The position numbers and the translations under genes are program-made. From contig NC_134962.1 in NCBI RefSeq assembly GCF_965638725.1, forward strand, positions 7,819,501 to 7,883,500: a stretch of 64,000 nucleotides of DNA, in the 5' to 3' direction. Below, one piece after another: positions 21,018-33,700 of this stretch. This DNA is from Aptenodytes patagonicus (taxonomy: Eukaryota > Chordata > Aves > Sphenisciformes > Spheniscidae). The notes under the pieces are model-generated. The model searched no databases and had not been told where the DNA came from. It saw only the letters and a list, made by a program, of their open reading frames with translations. Numbering within the stretch: the stretch's first letter is position 1; every line of letters starts with the position of its first letter.

Positions 21018-22580
21018 ACATCTAAATTGGATAACTGGGTGTTTGATCTAGAATTAAGTCCTCAAATTAGAAATTAAGTGATATTTAAATACTATGGGAG
21101 ATATTTTTTTGCTGGCCAACACCATAGGAAAAAACTGCCCAGTATAACTTGAGTAAGGGTATTAATTCCATTAACTCCTTTAACTGAAGTTTGTTCCGTG
21201 CTATTTGCTTTTAAACAGTCGATCACTATATAGATTCTTTTTCTCTTTAATACAGCTTGCAGAAAATAAATGACAACCCTGCTGCTGCCTTCTCTGAAAA
21301 AATATACATCGACTGGGAAAGTCAAGGCCTATGATAACCAGTGGAGAAACTGCAACACGTGTCCCTTGAACAATTGCTGAGCCAGAAATAGTACCAAGAA
21401 AAGCTCCCATACTGTTTTACTGGAAAAATGTGGTTAGTTGGGTCAGCTGTACTGTACTTAGCAGTGTTAAAAGGAAAGAAAAATACCATGCACATTGATA
21501 TACCTATGCAAATATACTGATTTAGTGCAGCTGAGGGACTGTACGGGGTAGAGCTTGATAATGAGCTGTGGAGTGTTGTGTATAGCTCTTGTTAGCACAC
21601 AGTGAAATTATTATAGCCTCAAGCTGTTCAACAGGCTAGCTTGGAAAGAGCTGGTTTCCAGTTTGTGGGTATCATATAGGACCTGGGGGAACAGTCACGA
21701 CTGAACTGGTCCTGTTAGCTCAGAGTTGAAGAGCTTTGAGCAGTCAGCTTAGGGGAAAAGAAACTCGCTTAGTCCTTATCAAATTACCAATGTCATGAAT
21801 TAAACTGAGAAGTAAGATGGCAGTCTGTAATAAGGCTAACAACAGGGCTTAAAAATTAGGGTAATTAAAGAAGTATACTTTCCCTAATGTTATTCCCTTC
21901 CTTAATAAAAGGGAAATAAGGACAAAGGTGTGTAACAGGATTTATTCCTCATGCCTGCACAGTACTTTCATTTGAACAGTTGCAATACTGTGCCTGCCAC
22001 ATCCTTTGCTCATACCCATAGAGTTTCATGCCTCCAACTCCCACACAAGCCATTTTATCACACCTTTATTGTAAAACCTTAGTGGTCTTTTATTGCATGA
22101 AAGGCCTTGTCCATAAATGGAATCACTGGAATCCTATGGGTTCTGCCACTATTAAATGATGATTATCCTAACAGGATAGTTACTTCATCAGATGAGTAAT
22201 ATAAAATGTATGTTTCAAAGAACCACAGGAAATAAGGTTCCTAAACATTTCGAAGAGGTCTATTTCTTGTGGAGATTTCAATACCTGTATCTAAAGGTTA
22301 AAGCTGTCACTGCCCTGCATGTAATACCGTATGTTAGCTATTATGGTCACTAGTGTATTTTTCCTATGATGCAGTTTCAAGTACAGGTTTATGTATATAA
22401 CCGTGAATGGTTATTTTTATTTTTTTACATTCTGAAACGATACAAGTTCTTAGCATTTGTTGGTCTGTCTCCTGTGGTTTTTATGTTCATTTTCCTCTGC
22501 TGTTGTACTCAGACATGTGAATGTAACCATATTACGTAAAACAATTTGTGCATTATCTGAACCTTTCTAGTCAATTTTAT

Positions 22581-22591
22581 AATAAAATAAA
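22581..22591 (+). terminator. CYP24A1: Overlapping AATAAA polyadenylation signals
   Basis: Two overlapping AATAAA hexamers are followed by a T-rich stretch (about 22594-22611). This is the best candidate for the distal CYP24A1 cleavage and polyadenylation site. Confidence 0.6.
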
Positions 22592-25500
22592 GATTTATAT
22601 TTTTTTTTCTATAAATAGTCTTCCATAGTTTATTATAAAGTCTTTGTAGCATTACCAAAATCTTGTCTTTCATGGTAACTTCTTGCAAAAAAGTTGCTGT
22701 GGTACTTTCATCCCTCTGCTTAATATCCTCACTGGGCTTGAACGTGAAACTCCACAAAATCAAGTTACTTTAATTCACCACTGAGAAACTTCTGCTTTGT
22801 GATACCCCAAAGTTGCTCGATTGTGTGCTACAATGACACCCTAGCTGGGAAACTGTTTGCAAAGCCCAGCTCCTGGCCGGAGGGTATAGTGGGCACTGCC
22901 TGGCGCAGGACCAGCCCAGGGAGGTGGACCCCGGGTTAGCAACTCCCCTTAGCAGGGGCGTTAAGCCCTGCAGCACAGAGCTTTGATGCCAAACTCCTTT
23001 TGTGCCATTAATCTTCTTGCCATTCCTTCAATCCAGGCTAGCCCTAGTGTTCAGGATTGTGTTCAATCCACGCCTACAGTCCCTTTCCCTCCGTCTAATC
23101 CTATCAGACCTCAGTGAATGCTAATGTTAGGAGGCTTTCTGCATCCATAGCACAGTCTGAACTCTCTCTCCAGCATGCACAGTACTGAGGCCTCCAGGGA
23201 TGGGATTGTTACATTTCTCTGCCATTATGACAAGATAAAATCAATATAAAGTTTTGAGGAAGGATGAAAACAGTTTGAACCTTTGCAGGATCAAAAGATA
23301 TGATGTATTTAAAAACAAAGCCATCCACCCAGCACTGTGACTGACAGCCTGATGGTTACACAAAGAGCAAATCTGACAGTTATCAAAACCATGCTGGCTT
23401 TGCCAAGTCAAGGCTGCCTCCGGCTGAGTGAATGATGGTGTAAGAAAAATCGTACAGCACTCTGTGAGAATGTCGCTTTTCTGAAAATCATATTGCAATG
23501 TGTCTTTTAGAGTGGCTGTAGTTTGTGCTGCTGAAACTAATCTGACAGCCGGGAGCACTGGGTCCTAGAGCCCAGGGAAGGTGGGCTGGGAGACCGTAGG
23601 TGTTCACCAGATCCCCGGGGAGCTTTGGCAGCTCATGCTAAGGTGCAAGACCGTGTGGGGAGATCTACCCAAGCTTCTACAACAATAATATACACGAAGT
23701 CTCTTCTTATAGCATTATAAACTAGTATTACTCCATTAGAGCCAATGGAGTTGTGTCAATACGAAACAGGTGTTAACAGAAAGTCAGGACTATTGTTCAG
23801 TTCCAGGCATATCACATCGCTCACAAATGCGCCGACAATTTAACTTCTAAAGACAACGAAAGAGAAGAGGTGTTATCTAGTTGAACTGACCTTGATCAGC
23901 TATTTCGAAATCCTTTATTGCTTCTGTGTAGTAAATCACAGGTTCATGCTTACTGGACTGCTTATTATTTTCGCTATTTAAATTTAGTGGACCCAAAGAT
24001 CTATACAAGTGTTGCTCTGAGCAAGGTTTTGACCAACTCTATATGAGCTGAGGTACAAATGTATGCTGTCTCCTGGATTTCTAAAAGTACAATAACCACT
24101 GACCTGGAAAATTTTGTTCCGGAAGCTTTGTAGATTTTCAAGTTCCTGAAGTTTTCAAAGAACTTCATTAATCTGCTACCTCAAAGTAAATGTCCAAAGC
24201 AATTTACCTAGGAAATAGGTAATTATCAAACAACACAGATAATGAATGACCAAGGCAGACTTTCACATTAAGAAACGCATATGGCTTGCTTTTTCTCGTA
24301 TTTCAGAAGTGTGAAAAACAGCACGATGCTTCTGAGATTAATAAATGTCTATGAAACCTTTTGCCTATGGTCAGCTGGATAAATTCAGCTCAGTTCTTTG
24401 CCTCTTTGAAATGATTTGCTCATTCAGAATTACTTATTAAAAAGACAATGACAACACTACTTCCCTGTTATCGTTTCCTACAGTTACTCCTCAGAGGAGG
24501 ATAGTTGGATCGTAAAATGAATGGAATTAATTGGCCTCCACATTAACTTTCTCAACAAGGAAGCGAACGAGGTTTACATATCCAAAAGGAAGTCAATTCT
24601 GTTCAGGCTTTGGGCATGTTAGTGGGAATGATATAGACAAAGTTGGAGCCAACTGATCTGTGCTTTTTTATGAATAAAGAATGCCAGTTTTCAGGACTGA
24701 CAATCTGGCATTTTTCATATATGTTCTGTTCATTATAAGCTGGCTATTATATAGTATGCTCTGAGTCAGTCTCTGCATACACCTTTCAGTGCTGTGATTA
24801 GATGACAGATAATGTGTTCTAGTTTGGCTTCTTCCACACTGAGAAGGTTCTTTGTTCTCAAGAACTAGAGGTAGAATCCATGTCTGTGTCAGTGCTGACT
24901 TTAACTAACTGATGAGGCAAAATAACTCAAGCTCTGAAAAATTAATTCTGCAAGATGTTCATAGCTGAAGTTCATTTTAGAACAAATTTTAGGAGAACAA
25001 CTCGGCATGTGCTTAATTTTAAATATGTGAAACATCATCTTGACCTCAGCGGGACTGCATGCGTGTGTGGGGGGTTTTTAATGCATTATCACTTTTTATA
25101 AAAGGAGAAAGTTTAACAATTTCCAGCATGTCTTTTGGGGCACAAATATCCAAAATTAACATAAGGGTTGTAGCTTTAGAAGAAAAAGCTGCCTTTTCAC
25201 TTCAGATAATTGAAACAAAGGGCCTATTGAGGTTGAAACCACAAGCAGTCTCATTAATCTCTTACCCTGGATGCGTGTGTTGTTCTGATAACTTGTGGAT
25301 TGATATGCCGTAGTGTGGGTGGCTGCATTCAATTTTTTTTATGTGTCCTTCCAGGCATGGCTTGGGAAAAAGTATGAGTATTACATTACAAAACTGAGCA
25401 TTATGCTTATGCGCTTACATTTATTCTTGGGTATTTCTGAGTATTAGCTTTCAAGAGACTAAAAAACACAGAGATGCTAAATTGTTTTGTCACAGAAACA

Positions 25501-27180
25501 GCACACGTCCTGACCTTTCTGCCAGCTCTCCGCTCTCTTGTACCGTAGCTCAGGGCTGCAATCCCACTGCCTTAAATCCCTTTCACACACCAAGGTATAA
25601 ACCAGGAATACATTTGTTGACACTGAGAAATGTAAACTAACATGAAACTGGTATCAGCCACTACAGAATCAGTACAATTCTTTGGGCAGGGAAGTGTAAC
25701 TGGTACGGATGGAGACCACACTTGGGGTCTGGTTCAACATTACAGTGTACTTTTTCCAAGACAGCCCAACTCTCTGTGTGAATATTACTGTTCACTTCTT
25801 TCTTGTCTGTTTATCCAGAAGTGCATTAACACCTCATACAATACCTATCTGGACCTTATCTTCTGTATTCTTCTTTGCTAGCAGAGGAAGGACTACATTG
25901 ACTTTCAACTCTTGTCCATAGTTTTTGTCTCAGCTGTATGATCAGTAGCCTGTGGCTTGGGAACAACACAAAAAGTTAAACTTAAGCGATAGTATTTGGA
26001 TCCAGAAGGAGTTTTAGAAATCTTTACATTGTGGGGTTTGGATGGAGCTGAACACTTATGGAGCAATCCTCCTCCTGACAAGGAAAGCAACAATGAGACT
26101 TCTTTATAAGACAAAATATTTGTCTCCAAGGGACAACGTCAAAACAAGTGTGGAATGGAATGCATTTTATAATCAGGGTAAACTATACTTTGCTTTCTTG
26201 GGCATGTTCCTTTCGACAAGTTTGAACTCTTTGCCTCTAATTGTTAAGTGTGTTGAACGAACTCCAGGCACCGCATGTCAGAGGAGGAGGGAAGGCAGCG
26301 GAGGCAGCAGCTGGCAGGGAGCACAACAAGGCAATAAAGGGGAACTCTGAGTATGAGAGTTACCTCTTGGTCTTCCCAAATTGGTATGCACGTTTATGAT
26401 ACTTTACCCTCCGCTATCTACTTAGGTGCCTAGATACTTGATAATAAATCAAACAAATCGCATCTGATTCATCCTGCTATTAAACTGTGTTCCACATAAA
26501 AACAGGAGATAGGAGAGAAGCGGGGGAATGGTGCAGGTCTTGCTTACCTTGAACTAAAGGGTACCCTCACTGTCAGATGGACTTCCAGCAGCACGGAGTT
26601 GGCTCAAGGTGAAGAAAGGAAAAAATGTTCTCTAAATTTAATGGAAACAATGGAAGGAAGTCTTTGAAAAACTCACACCTCAGGCAGTACGGGTTGCACT
26701 TATCTAGACTTTCAAGTTCCCACAAAAAAGCCCTTGTTATCTCAGTTATACCAATGAAAATCACAAATAGTTTTGCAGATGAGGTCAATGCCTGAATCAA
26801 GCTTAGTCCCACTTGGTTCCGGGCAAAGGTACCCACATATCTGATCAGGGGTCAGCCAAGAGCCAGCTCAATCCATGAGCAAAGGCCATCCTCAGTCCTA
26901 AAACTGGGAGCTGCTTTGATGGCTTTGCAGGAACATTCAACCGCAGGCTGCAGATACCCAACTGTACTTTGTCAACACACTCATTATGTTGAGGGTGCAA
27001 GTTGATAGGATTAAACTGACTGTCCTACCGTAAAGCACAGGAAAAGGCCTCAGCTAGGATCCAAATTTTAGTCATTTTGAATGGGACCTGCAGAGCATCA
27101 GTAGAATAAGGAAGACTTCGAGAGCAAGGTTCTGGGCAGGAAGAAATGAAGATAGTTTTGTTCACACGCATCTTTTGCTT

Positions 27181-27195
27181 GGTTCAGGAGGTGCC
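27181..27195 (+). promoter_or_regulatory. DR3 matching the Cyp24-type VDRE
   Basis: GGTTCA-GGA-GGTGCC: a DR3 whose two hexamers differ from the rat Cyp24a1 element (GGTTCA-GCG-GGTGCG) only in the last base of the second half. It lies 4.6 kb beyond the CYP24A1 polyadenylation signal and 14 kb from the start codon. Binding is inferred. Confidence 0.45.
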
Positions 27196-29972
27196 AAGTT
27201 TTGGTACTCCAGAATGATCCTGTCTTCCCTCTGGCTATGTTTGAAAGTCAGAGTAATAGAAAAGAAAAGCTTTAAATATACATTGCTCCTTGTGACACAC
27301 ACATTCAGTATCTCGTTTCAGTGCAAGTGAAAAGCTTCAAAGCACACACTCCACTAAAAAAAGAAAGCAAAACAGGAGATATCTCGTACGCAGTCACTGA
27401 ACACACTGATATAAATTTCTCAAGTAATTGGACACCCTGGACATATTATTAGTTTCCTATTGGAAGCTTCCACTGTAGCTTCTGCCTTTTAATAAGTGTA
27501 CAAGAGATTGGAATGCCACAGAAAGGTGTTTTTAATCATTAAAGACTAAACCCCGGAGCATCTTGGATTTTCTACCTAATGGAAGCAAGTTGTGAAATTT
27601 GCAGAATTGTAAAATCTCTAAATAACTTCAAAGAAGACACAATTAACTGCTAGGTTTTTTTAAAAAAAAAATCACCTATTTGAATTGCTAATGTTATCTG
27701 ATCCACAGCAATATGCCTTTACTATACTAAATAGCATACTAATTCTGGGTGTTAATTGTAATCTCTAGCTTTGAAAAAATAAAAGTTTTTCTGCTTTAAA
27801 ATTAAATTGAAGCCAATGCTCTGTTTAAATATTTTTACAAGATGAAACAGACATTCTTTTTCTCATGAGTGTTTCACTGATGACATTTTTCAAAAGTCAA
27901 AGCGAATGAAACATTTGTGTGTGTGTATAAAAAATTCAATAGCCTATAATGAAGCATGGATGACATCTCTAAAAATACTTAGTAAAAACTCAGGATATTT
28001 TCCAGGCAAGGGTAGTGACCAAATAAAATTCTTTATGAAATGAAGTTTCTGCTAAAAAATTTCACTTTCACATTTTAATGCAAATTATTCATCAGTAAAT
28101 GAGGAAGAGATTACTTGTGAGGTGGTAAGTAAAGGAATTTGGAGGTGTTTGTTTTTAGTAAGGGAGGTGTACAGCAGTGTCTGACATTTAGCTTTGAAGA
28201 ACATGGACAAATCATTGGAGGAATAGAAATTTGTCACATAATGCAAAATAATGCTGGGTTGTCATCAAGGAAGCTATTAAAAGGTCACGTTTTGGTACAG
28301 GTTAAAAGTATACCTCCCTGAGGAGAAGCCTTAGAATAAACATTGGATTTTTATGAAGAAAAAGATAATTCCTGGCCATGAATGATTTATTTAGTGAAAA
28401 TTCTAAATAACAAGGATCCAAATACACTTTGCTGTTAATGGGAACCTGCTCAATTCAAAACAGTACTCCATACAAATGTTCGATAAACATGATTTATCCA
28501 TTCCAAAGCTTGAATAAAAGAAAGAAATGTTAATTAGACTAAGAATAACTATATTTTTTCTCACCAACTCCCAGAAAAGGGGGAAATTGAAAGATATGTT
28601 ACTCAAGACATATCTTTGGGAATTTGGCTCTGTAAGATATCAGGCATTTGCTTTTCGTAAGAAAATTTAATATGTCAAAGTTCACGTCTAAGCGCTTTCT
28701 CTTGAAAGGACTGATAAGAAGTGCAGATTGAGGGAAACATTTGCAGTGAACTGAAATGCTGTATCAGCTTTATTAAATCCAGAAGCAGTGCTGCATCTTT
28801 GCGGAGGCTTCTGCTCAACCTACCTATTAAATACCTATTTACATGCAGATTGAAAAAGACATTTCAGGGAGAGAAAGTGCAGTAGAGTTACAAGAAGAAT
28901 GCAGGCTCTTAATTGTAAGGATATTTATTTTGGGGGGCCTCTTTATAAATTATGTTTTCATCATTGATTTAGACATCTGGGGCTTCAATGACATTAACTA
29001 GCTGTCAATAAGAGTTAAACTCTGCAGCCTCTTCTGAAAATGGAAAGAAGCCAATCACACCAATTCAAAATAATAGATAGGGTAGTTGTGTGAATTTTTT
29101 TTAGGTGTGGTTAGCTAACCTGCAATAAAAGCCCTGTGGAGATTGCACCCCAAGGGAACTTCGTGGGTTCACAGACTAATTATGGGCTGTTGTCCTCCAC
29201 CCCTCTCATGACCATGTATGCTGATCTCTCTCAACCATCAGACTTTGATCCAGACAAAAACCTTTTTTGCAGGGTTGGATTTAGTATGGTCAGAGAGCTG
29301 CTCTGACTCACCTCTTGGCTACAAAATTGCTGGAGTCAACAGCAGGAAAGTGGCACGAACATGTATCTGGGGGATGACACCATGGAGCTGGAAAGGGCAA
29401 GACCACTCTTTCTGAGCTGCAGCATAGCTTTGTATTAGTCAAAGGAACCATGCAACTGTACCTGTAGCTGCACAGATTGACCTAGGGAGTGATTCTCAAG
29501 ATGATTCTTAGGAGAAATATGGGTGCTGAACCATTTAGTTTGAAATGCAGATCCTCAGGTTCTTATTTAGGTGAAATTAAGGCTTCTAAATCCAGGAGGA
29601 TATTTTTTTTTCCCCCAAATGCCAAAGTTTCACTTTGGATATGCAAGAACCTCTCAGGAACTTTTCTTCTGTTTTGAACAAATCAGAAAAGAAGAACGAA
29701 TTGCAAAACACGTCCTTGTTGCTGAACTGTGGCAAAACAAATTTCCAGCAAAGGGGCACACTGAGGGAAGTCTGGCAACTAATGCATGAGAAGATGCGCT
29801 TGAGGACATTTTCCAGGAAGCAGGGTAGCTTCAAATAGAGTTGATTCATAACTCTTGCAAAGTTTTTCTTGCCCAAAGGCAGAATTGAAAGAGAAACTAG
29901 ACCAGCTCATTGCTTGAGGAATCAAAGAGTTAGCTGTGAGCCAATGGCATGCAGATATTCAGCATTCACTGC

Positions 29973-29984
29973 GGGGGGGGGGGG
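29973..29984. repeat. G12 homopolymer
   Basis: Twelve G in AT-rich surroundings. Homopolymers of this kind are prone to length errors in assemblies. Confidence 0.85.
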
Positions 29985-30549
29985 AAGTTTTATTTATGCG
30001 TGGATACAAATGAATGGAATAAATATTTTAAAATAGCATATTATACTACGGGCAGGTGGAGGTGTTCAGGGAGGGATATGGCTGATGCCAAATATTTGAT
30101 CTGTGCTTTGATCCAACAACAGGGTTCTGGCAGGCGCCCTTAGAAAAATAGAGCACACATTTTTCTGCATATTCAATAGCCCCTCGGGAAGCCACTCTTT
30201 CCTCCCAGCCCCTCTTGGGTTGTGATTGGCACCCAGTGTTCTTCACTGGAAAAGGCAACAGATTTTTGAGGACATGAAAAGTACTGTGCTATATATAGAA
30301 GTCAGTGGGATCCAGGGAAAAACAATAGAAGGAGCAACTGGCAGTTCTGGGGAAAATGAGAGCTCCTGGGCAAATAAACAAAGGTGTGAATTCTGTGTAA
30401 TGGAAATAACATGCTCATAAGAGAAGTTAAGGTAGGGGTTGTTCAGACAGATCACACAGCAATCACTAACACGCCTGTCTCAACAGACAGAGATCAGGTA
30501 CAAGAATGATGGGGATTATGAAAGGAAATGGATATTGTGTTTGGCTGCC

Positions 30550-30720
30550 TGAGCCGGCAGCCTGAACGCTCGTGTTGGGGCACGGCCGGCGAGCGGGGCA
30601 GCCTCGGCTGGGCTCTGCGCTCCCGCAGTCCCCATCGCCCAGCAGCGGCACGGCTGGGGCAGGATGCCCCGGGAAGGGACACGGGTGCAGGACCTGCAGG
30701 GACAGAGTGCACAAACACGC
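30550..30720. other. Isolated CpG-rich patch
   Basis: A roughly 170-bp block that is GC- and CpG-rich, surrounded by AT-rich sequence on both sides. Frames through it on either strand do not resemble any protein that I know. It could be a small CpG island of a non-coding transcript or a decayed insertion. Confidence 0.5.
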
Positions 30721-33700
30721 AGGGACAGTTAAACTGCCGAGAAACATACTTGTATGGTCATAACAAAATGCACTATTCAAAGAATGAACATCTGCCATCT
30801 TCCCTAACAGTCTCACGGGATGCTCAAAATTTTACAACAAAGTGGCCGTGCAGCCCTGTGAAGCCACATGCCTAACGCTGGCCACGCTCACGCTCCTTCA
30901 CTTGTTATTCTTCCATCCAGAGGGATATTGTATTTCTGTGTGATGTGTGTTGAAGCTGACAGCTCCTTGTCTTTACACCTTGCTGGTGCTTTTTATTGCA
31001 GCTGAATGAGAATGGGAACCAGGTTTGCTATTTTTCTGGACAATCTTCAAATTTCAAATTCTTTTGTGTTTGGAAAATGGAATTAAATGAAATGAAAATG
31101 AATTTTTTAGCAAAATCAAGTTTGGGACATAGAAAATACATCTGGGTGAATTCAATGTTATGCTTTGAGAAAAGGAATCTTTTAGAAAACTTGGAATTGT
31201 TTTTAAGAAATAGCGGGGCCGTTCCAAGAAATTATGCCAGGACAAAGATTTTTCTTCCAATCAAGCTCCTAACAGGTAGGTTTCAACATTATTATGTCAA
31301 CAACTCTTCATTTTCATTTTCATTTTGAAAGAGTATTTCATGAAAGCTGTCTTAATCTCATGTCACATTTTGATTTTAAGAAAGTAGCTCCATCTTCAAA
31401 CATCTTCAGGCACAGCATCATCAGGCACAATTCAGCAACATTAAATTGTGTAAAAACCTCGGACAAAGTCACTCTGAGTAGAAAGTGCCCAAGAAACCCT
31501 TGAGCCTAAAACACACCCTTTCCCCTAAAGACTTTTAAATCTCTGCGAGCTATATGGTAAACACTCCTTGACTCCTTGATTAATGGTTGCAGCATGAGTG
31601 ATAGCCATCTAAAATTTTGCAGATGCTGATTAAACTAGTGATATTTTGTGTGTGAAAAGACCAGGTACGTTATACACATCCACAGATATGTTCTTGGTAT
31701 ACTTAGTTCCTTCTGCACCAAACTTCTGATTGACTGGATAGACAACCTGCCCTGTGAAACCTTTCTCTGTTCATACAGTTGAGAAGACCCTAGTGAAACA
31801 CAGTCTGTGATCAGATGCAGAAAAGTTTATTAACCATGCTTGCCAGACATATGCAACACTTCATACAAACACTGTTTGAGTTAGCAGGAAAAAAACATTC
31901 ATTGACCTGAGTAAGGGTATTCATCAGAAAACTTTACACTGGACTTCTGTCAAAGGTTGCACCTTTTTTTGGTGTGTGGATAATACTTAAGTCTTCAGAA
32001 ATGTGCAACCATTGCTCCCTTTCCTACATGCTCTTGTCTTAGCATGTGCACACAGAATCAACTAGTTTATTTTCAGTTGCTAATCCAGAGCTAGAATCTT
32101 GCTTATATGAGACCTGGCATGGAGGACCATACATGGAGGACCATGGGAGAAACCTGTCCTCTAAAACATTTCTGACAGTCTTTGTATAACCTAGTAATAT
32201 TCTTAGCTTGCATAGAAGTCATAAATACTATACTATTAGTGACTTAAAACAGGTAGATATTTTAAAAGCCCAGGTAACAGCAGTTGACTCAAAGTTAATT
32301 TTGTACTTGCTTAAAAGCAGGCAGACTCTACCTCCTTTGATTCCCCTCAGAGTACCGTCCTCTCATTTCGTGCTGCACCTTTCTGGATTTATCTCGTGCA
32401 ATTGGATAGGAATTGAGGATCCATCAATTCTCACCCTTGGTGCTTATCTCAGCCTGTCAGACACCTTTCTCCTTCGCTCCTGGATAATCCCCACATGCAT
32501 GTTTCATCTAACTACCCACTTTCTAGCATTCCCCGGGCTGTTTTCTCAGCCTGTACCGTATCTTCCTTAAGACAAGCTGAGCAAAACCAGACAGGGCAAC
32601 GAAGATAACGCATTCTGCCCGTGTCCATGATAGGACTATCAAATTATGGCCAGAAGGCTTGTTTTAGCACAGTTATTGCCCCAGCAAGCCTGTGTAGAGA
32701 GTGACTGCAAAAGAGTATGAACCTGTTGCCATTGATGAATGACATCCAGTAGCTGAGATGCAAAAAAAAAAAAGAGGGAATGTGCCACATAGCATCTCTT
32801 TTGATCTTTTTCAAGGAGAGGAAAAATTTACAGAATGTGTCTAGACAAAATGATGATTCATAATCTCTGCAATGTCTTGCAACTGCTGGGGGGAGACAGG
32901 GTATAGCCAGTATCATTCCTTTTTTCTAGGTCTTTTCTGCTTTTTGTTTTTGTCACTGTTTCTTCCTGTGGAAGAGCATGGAGGAAAATTAGTCAGGACT
33001 GTGTTTGGAGGGATCTGGAGCAGCTCTTTTACCAAATATTTGTGCTATTCAGCACATCCCAGAAACACAAGATTTAACTACTTCACTGAATCCCTGAAAG
33101 TTCAGATAATAATGAATCAGTTGTATGAGAACTACTACTAATGTAGCCTGTTTCTCACTGGATTTGGGTCTGATGGTTGACTGAATTTTAAGAGAACAGA
33201 GGCATGACTCCACGTGTAAGTATTGCCATTGAGATGAAATACCTTTGGATGGCCTACAACTGAATAAACACAGAAGGTGCTGTAGTGGCATTAATTATTG
33301 GGTAAAAGTCTAACTATCACAGATTCTTATTTACAGGAGGTAAGGGCTGCCGACTGGAAAGCCAGGCAATGACCTGTGCATCTCAGCTGCATGCAGAAGT
33401 CATGAGACTTTATACTGTATTTTCATTGTATTTTTCATTTTGAGCTTATTGTGATGTTGCTAGTGATACATGTGGTAGCTCCTTTATAATTCCCATGTGA
33501 TAAGGCTAGGTTGAACGAGCTGGGGTGGTGTACATTTCTACTCTAGAAAAAAAACCCACATCTGTTAGGTCTTCTTCACTAAACTGGTTTGACTTGTCCT
33601 AAATGTTTTCCTAAAATAACCTGTGACACTACTTAGTGTCACCTGCTGAATTCTTTTGTCCTAAGAGGCTTATTTCAAAACTCTTATACCGAGTGAGTCA

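Larger units (their letters stand above)
20392..22600 (+). other. CYP24A1: CYP24A1 3' untranslated region (with possible intron)
   Basis: Non-coding, AT-rich stretch from the stop codon to the doubled AATAAA at 22581-22591. A donor-like AAG/GTATGT at 20390-20398 suggests that the UTR is split, as I recall for human, where a last exon is entirely non-coding. Acceptor candidates are TTTTAACAG ending at 20540 and TCTCTTTAATACAG ending at 21255. Earlier AATAAA hexamers near 21266 and 21904 could give shorter transcripts. Confidence 0.6.

Noticed and set aside
32118..32144. 13-bp tandem duplication CATGGAGGACCAT
   Set aside because: Short local slippage product without context that suggests function.
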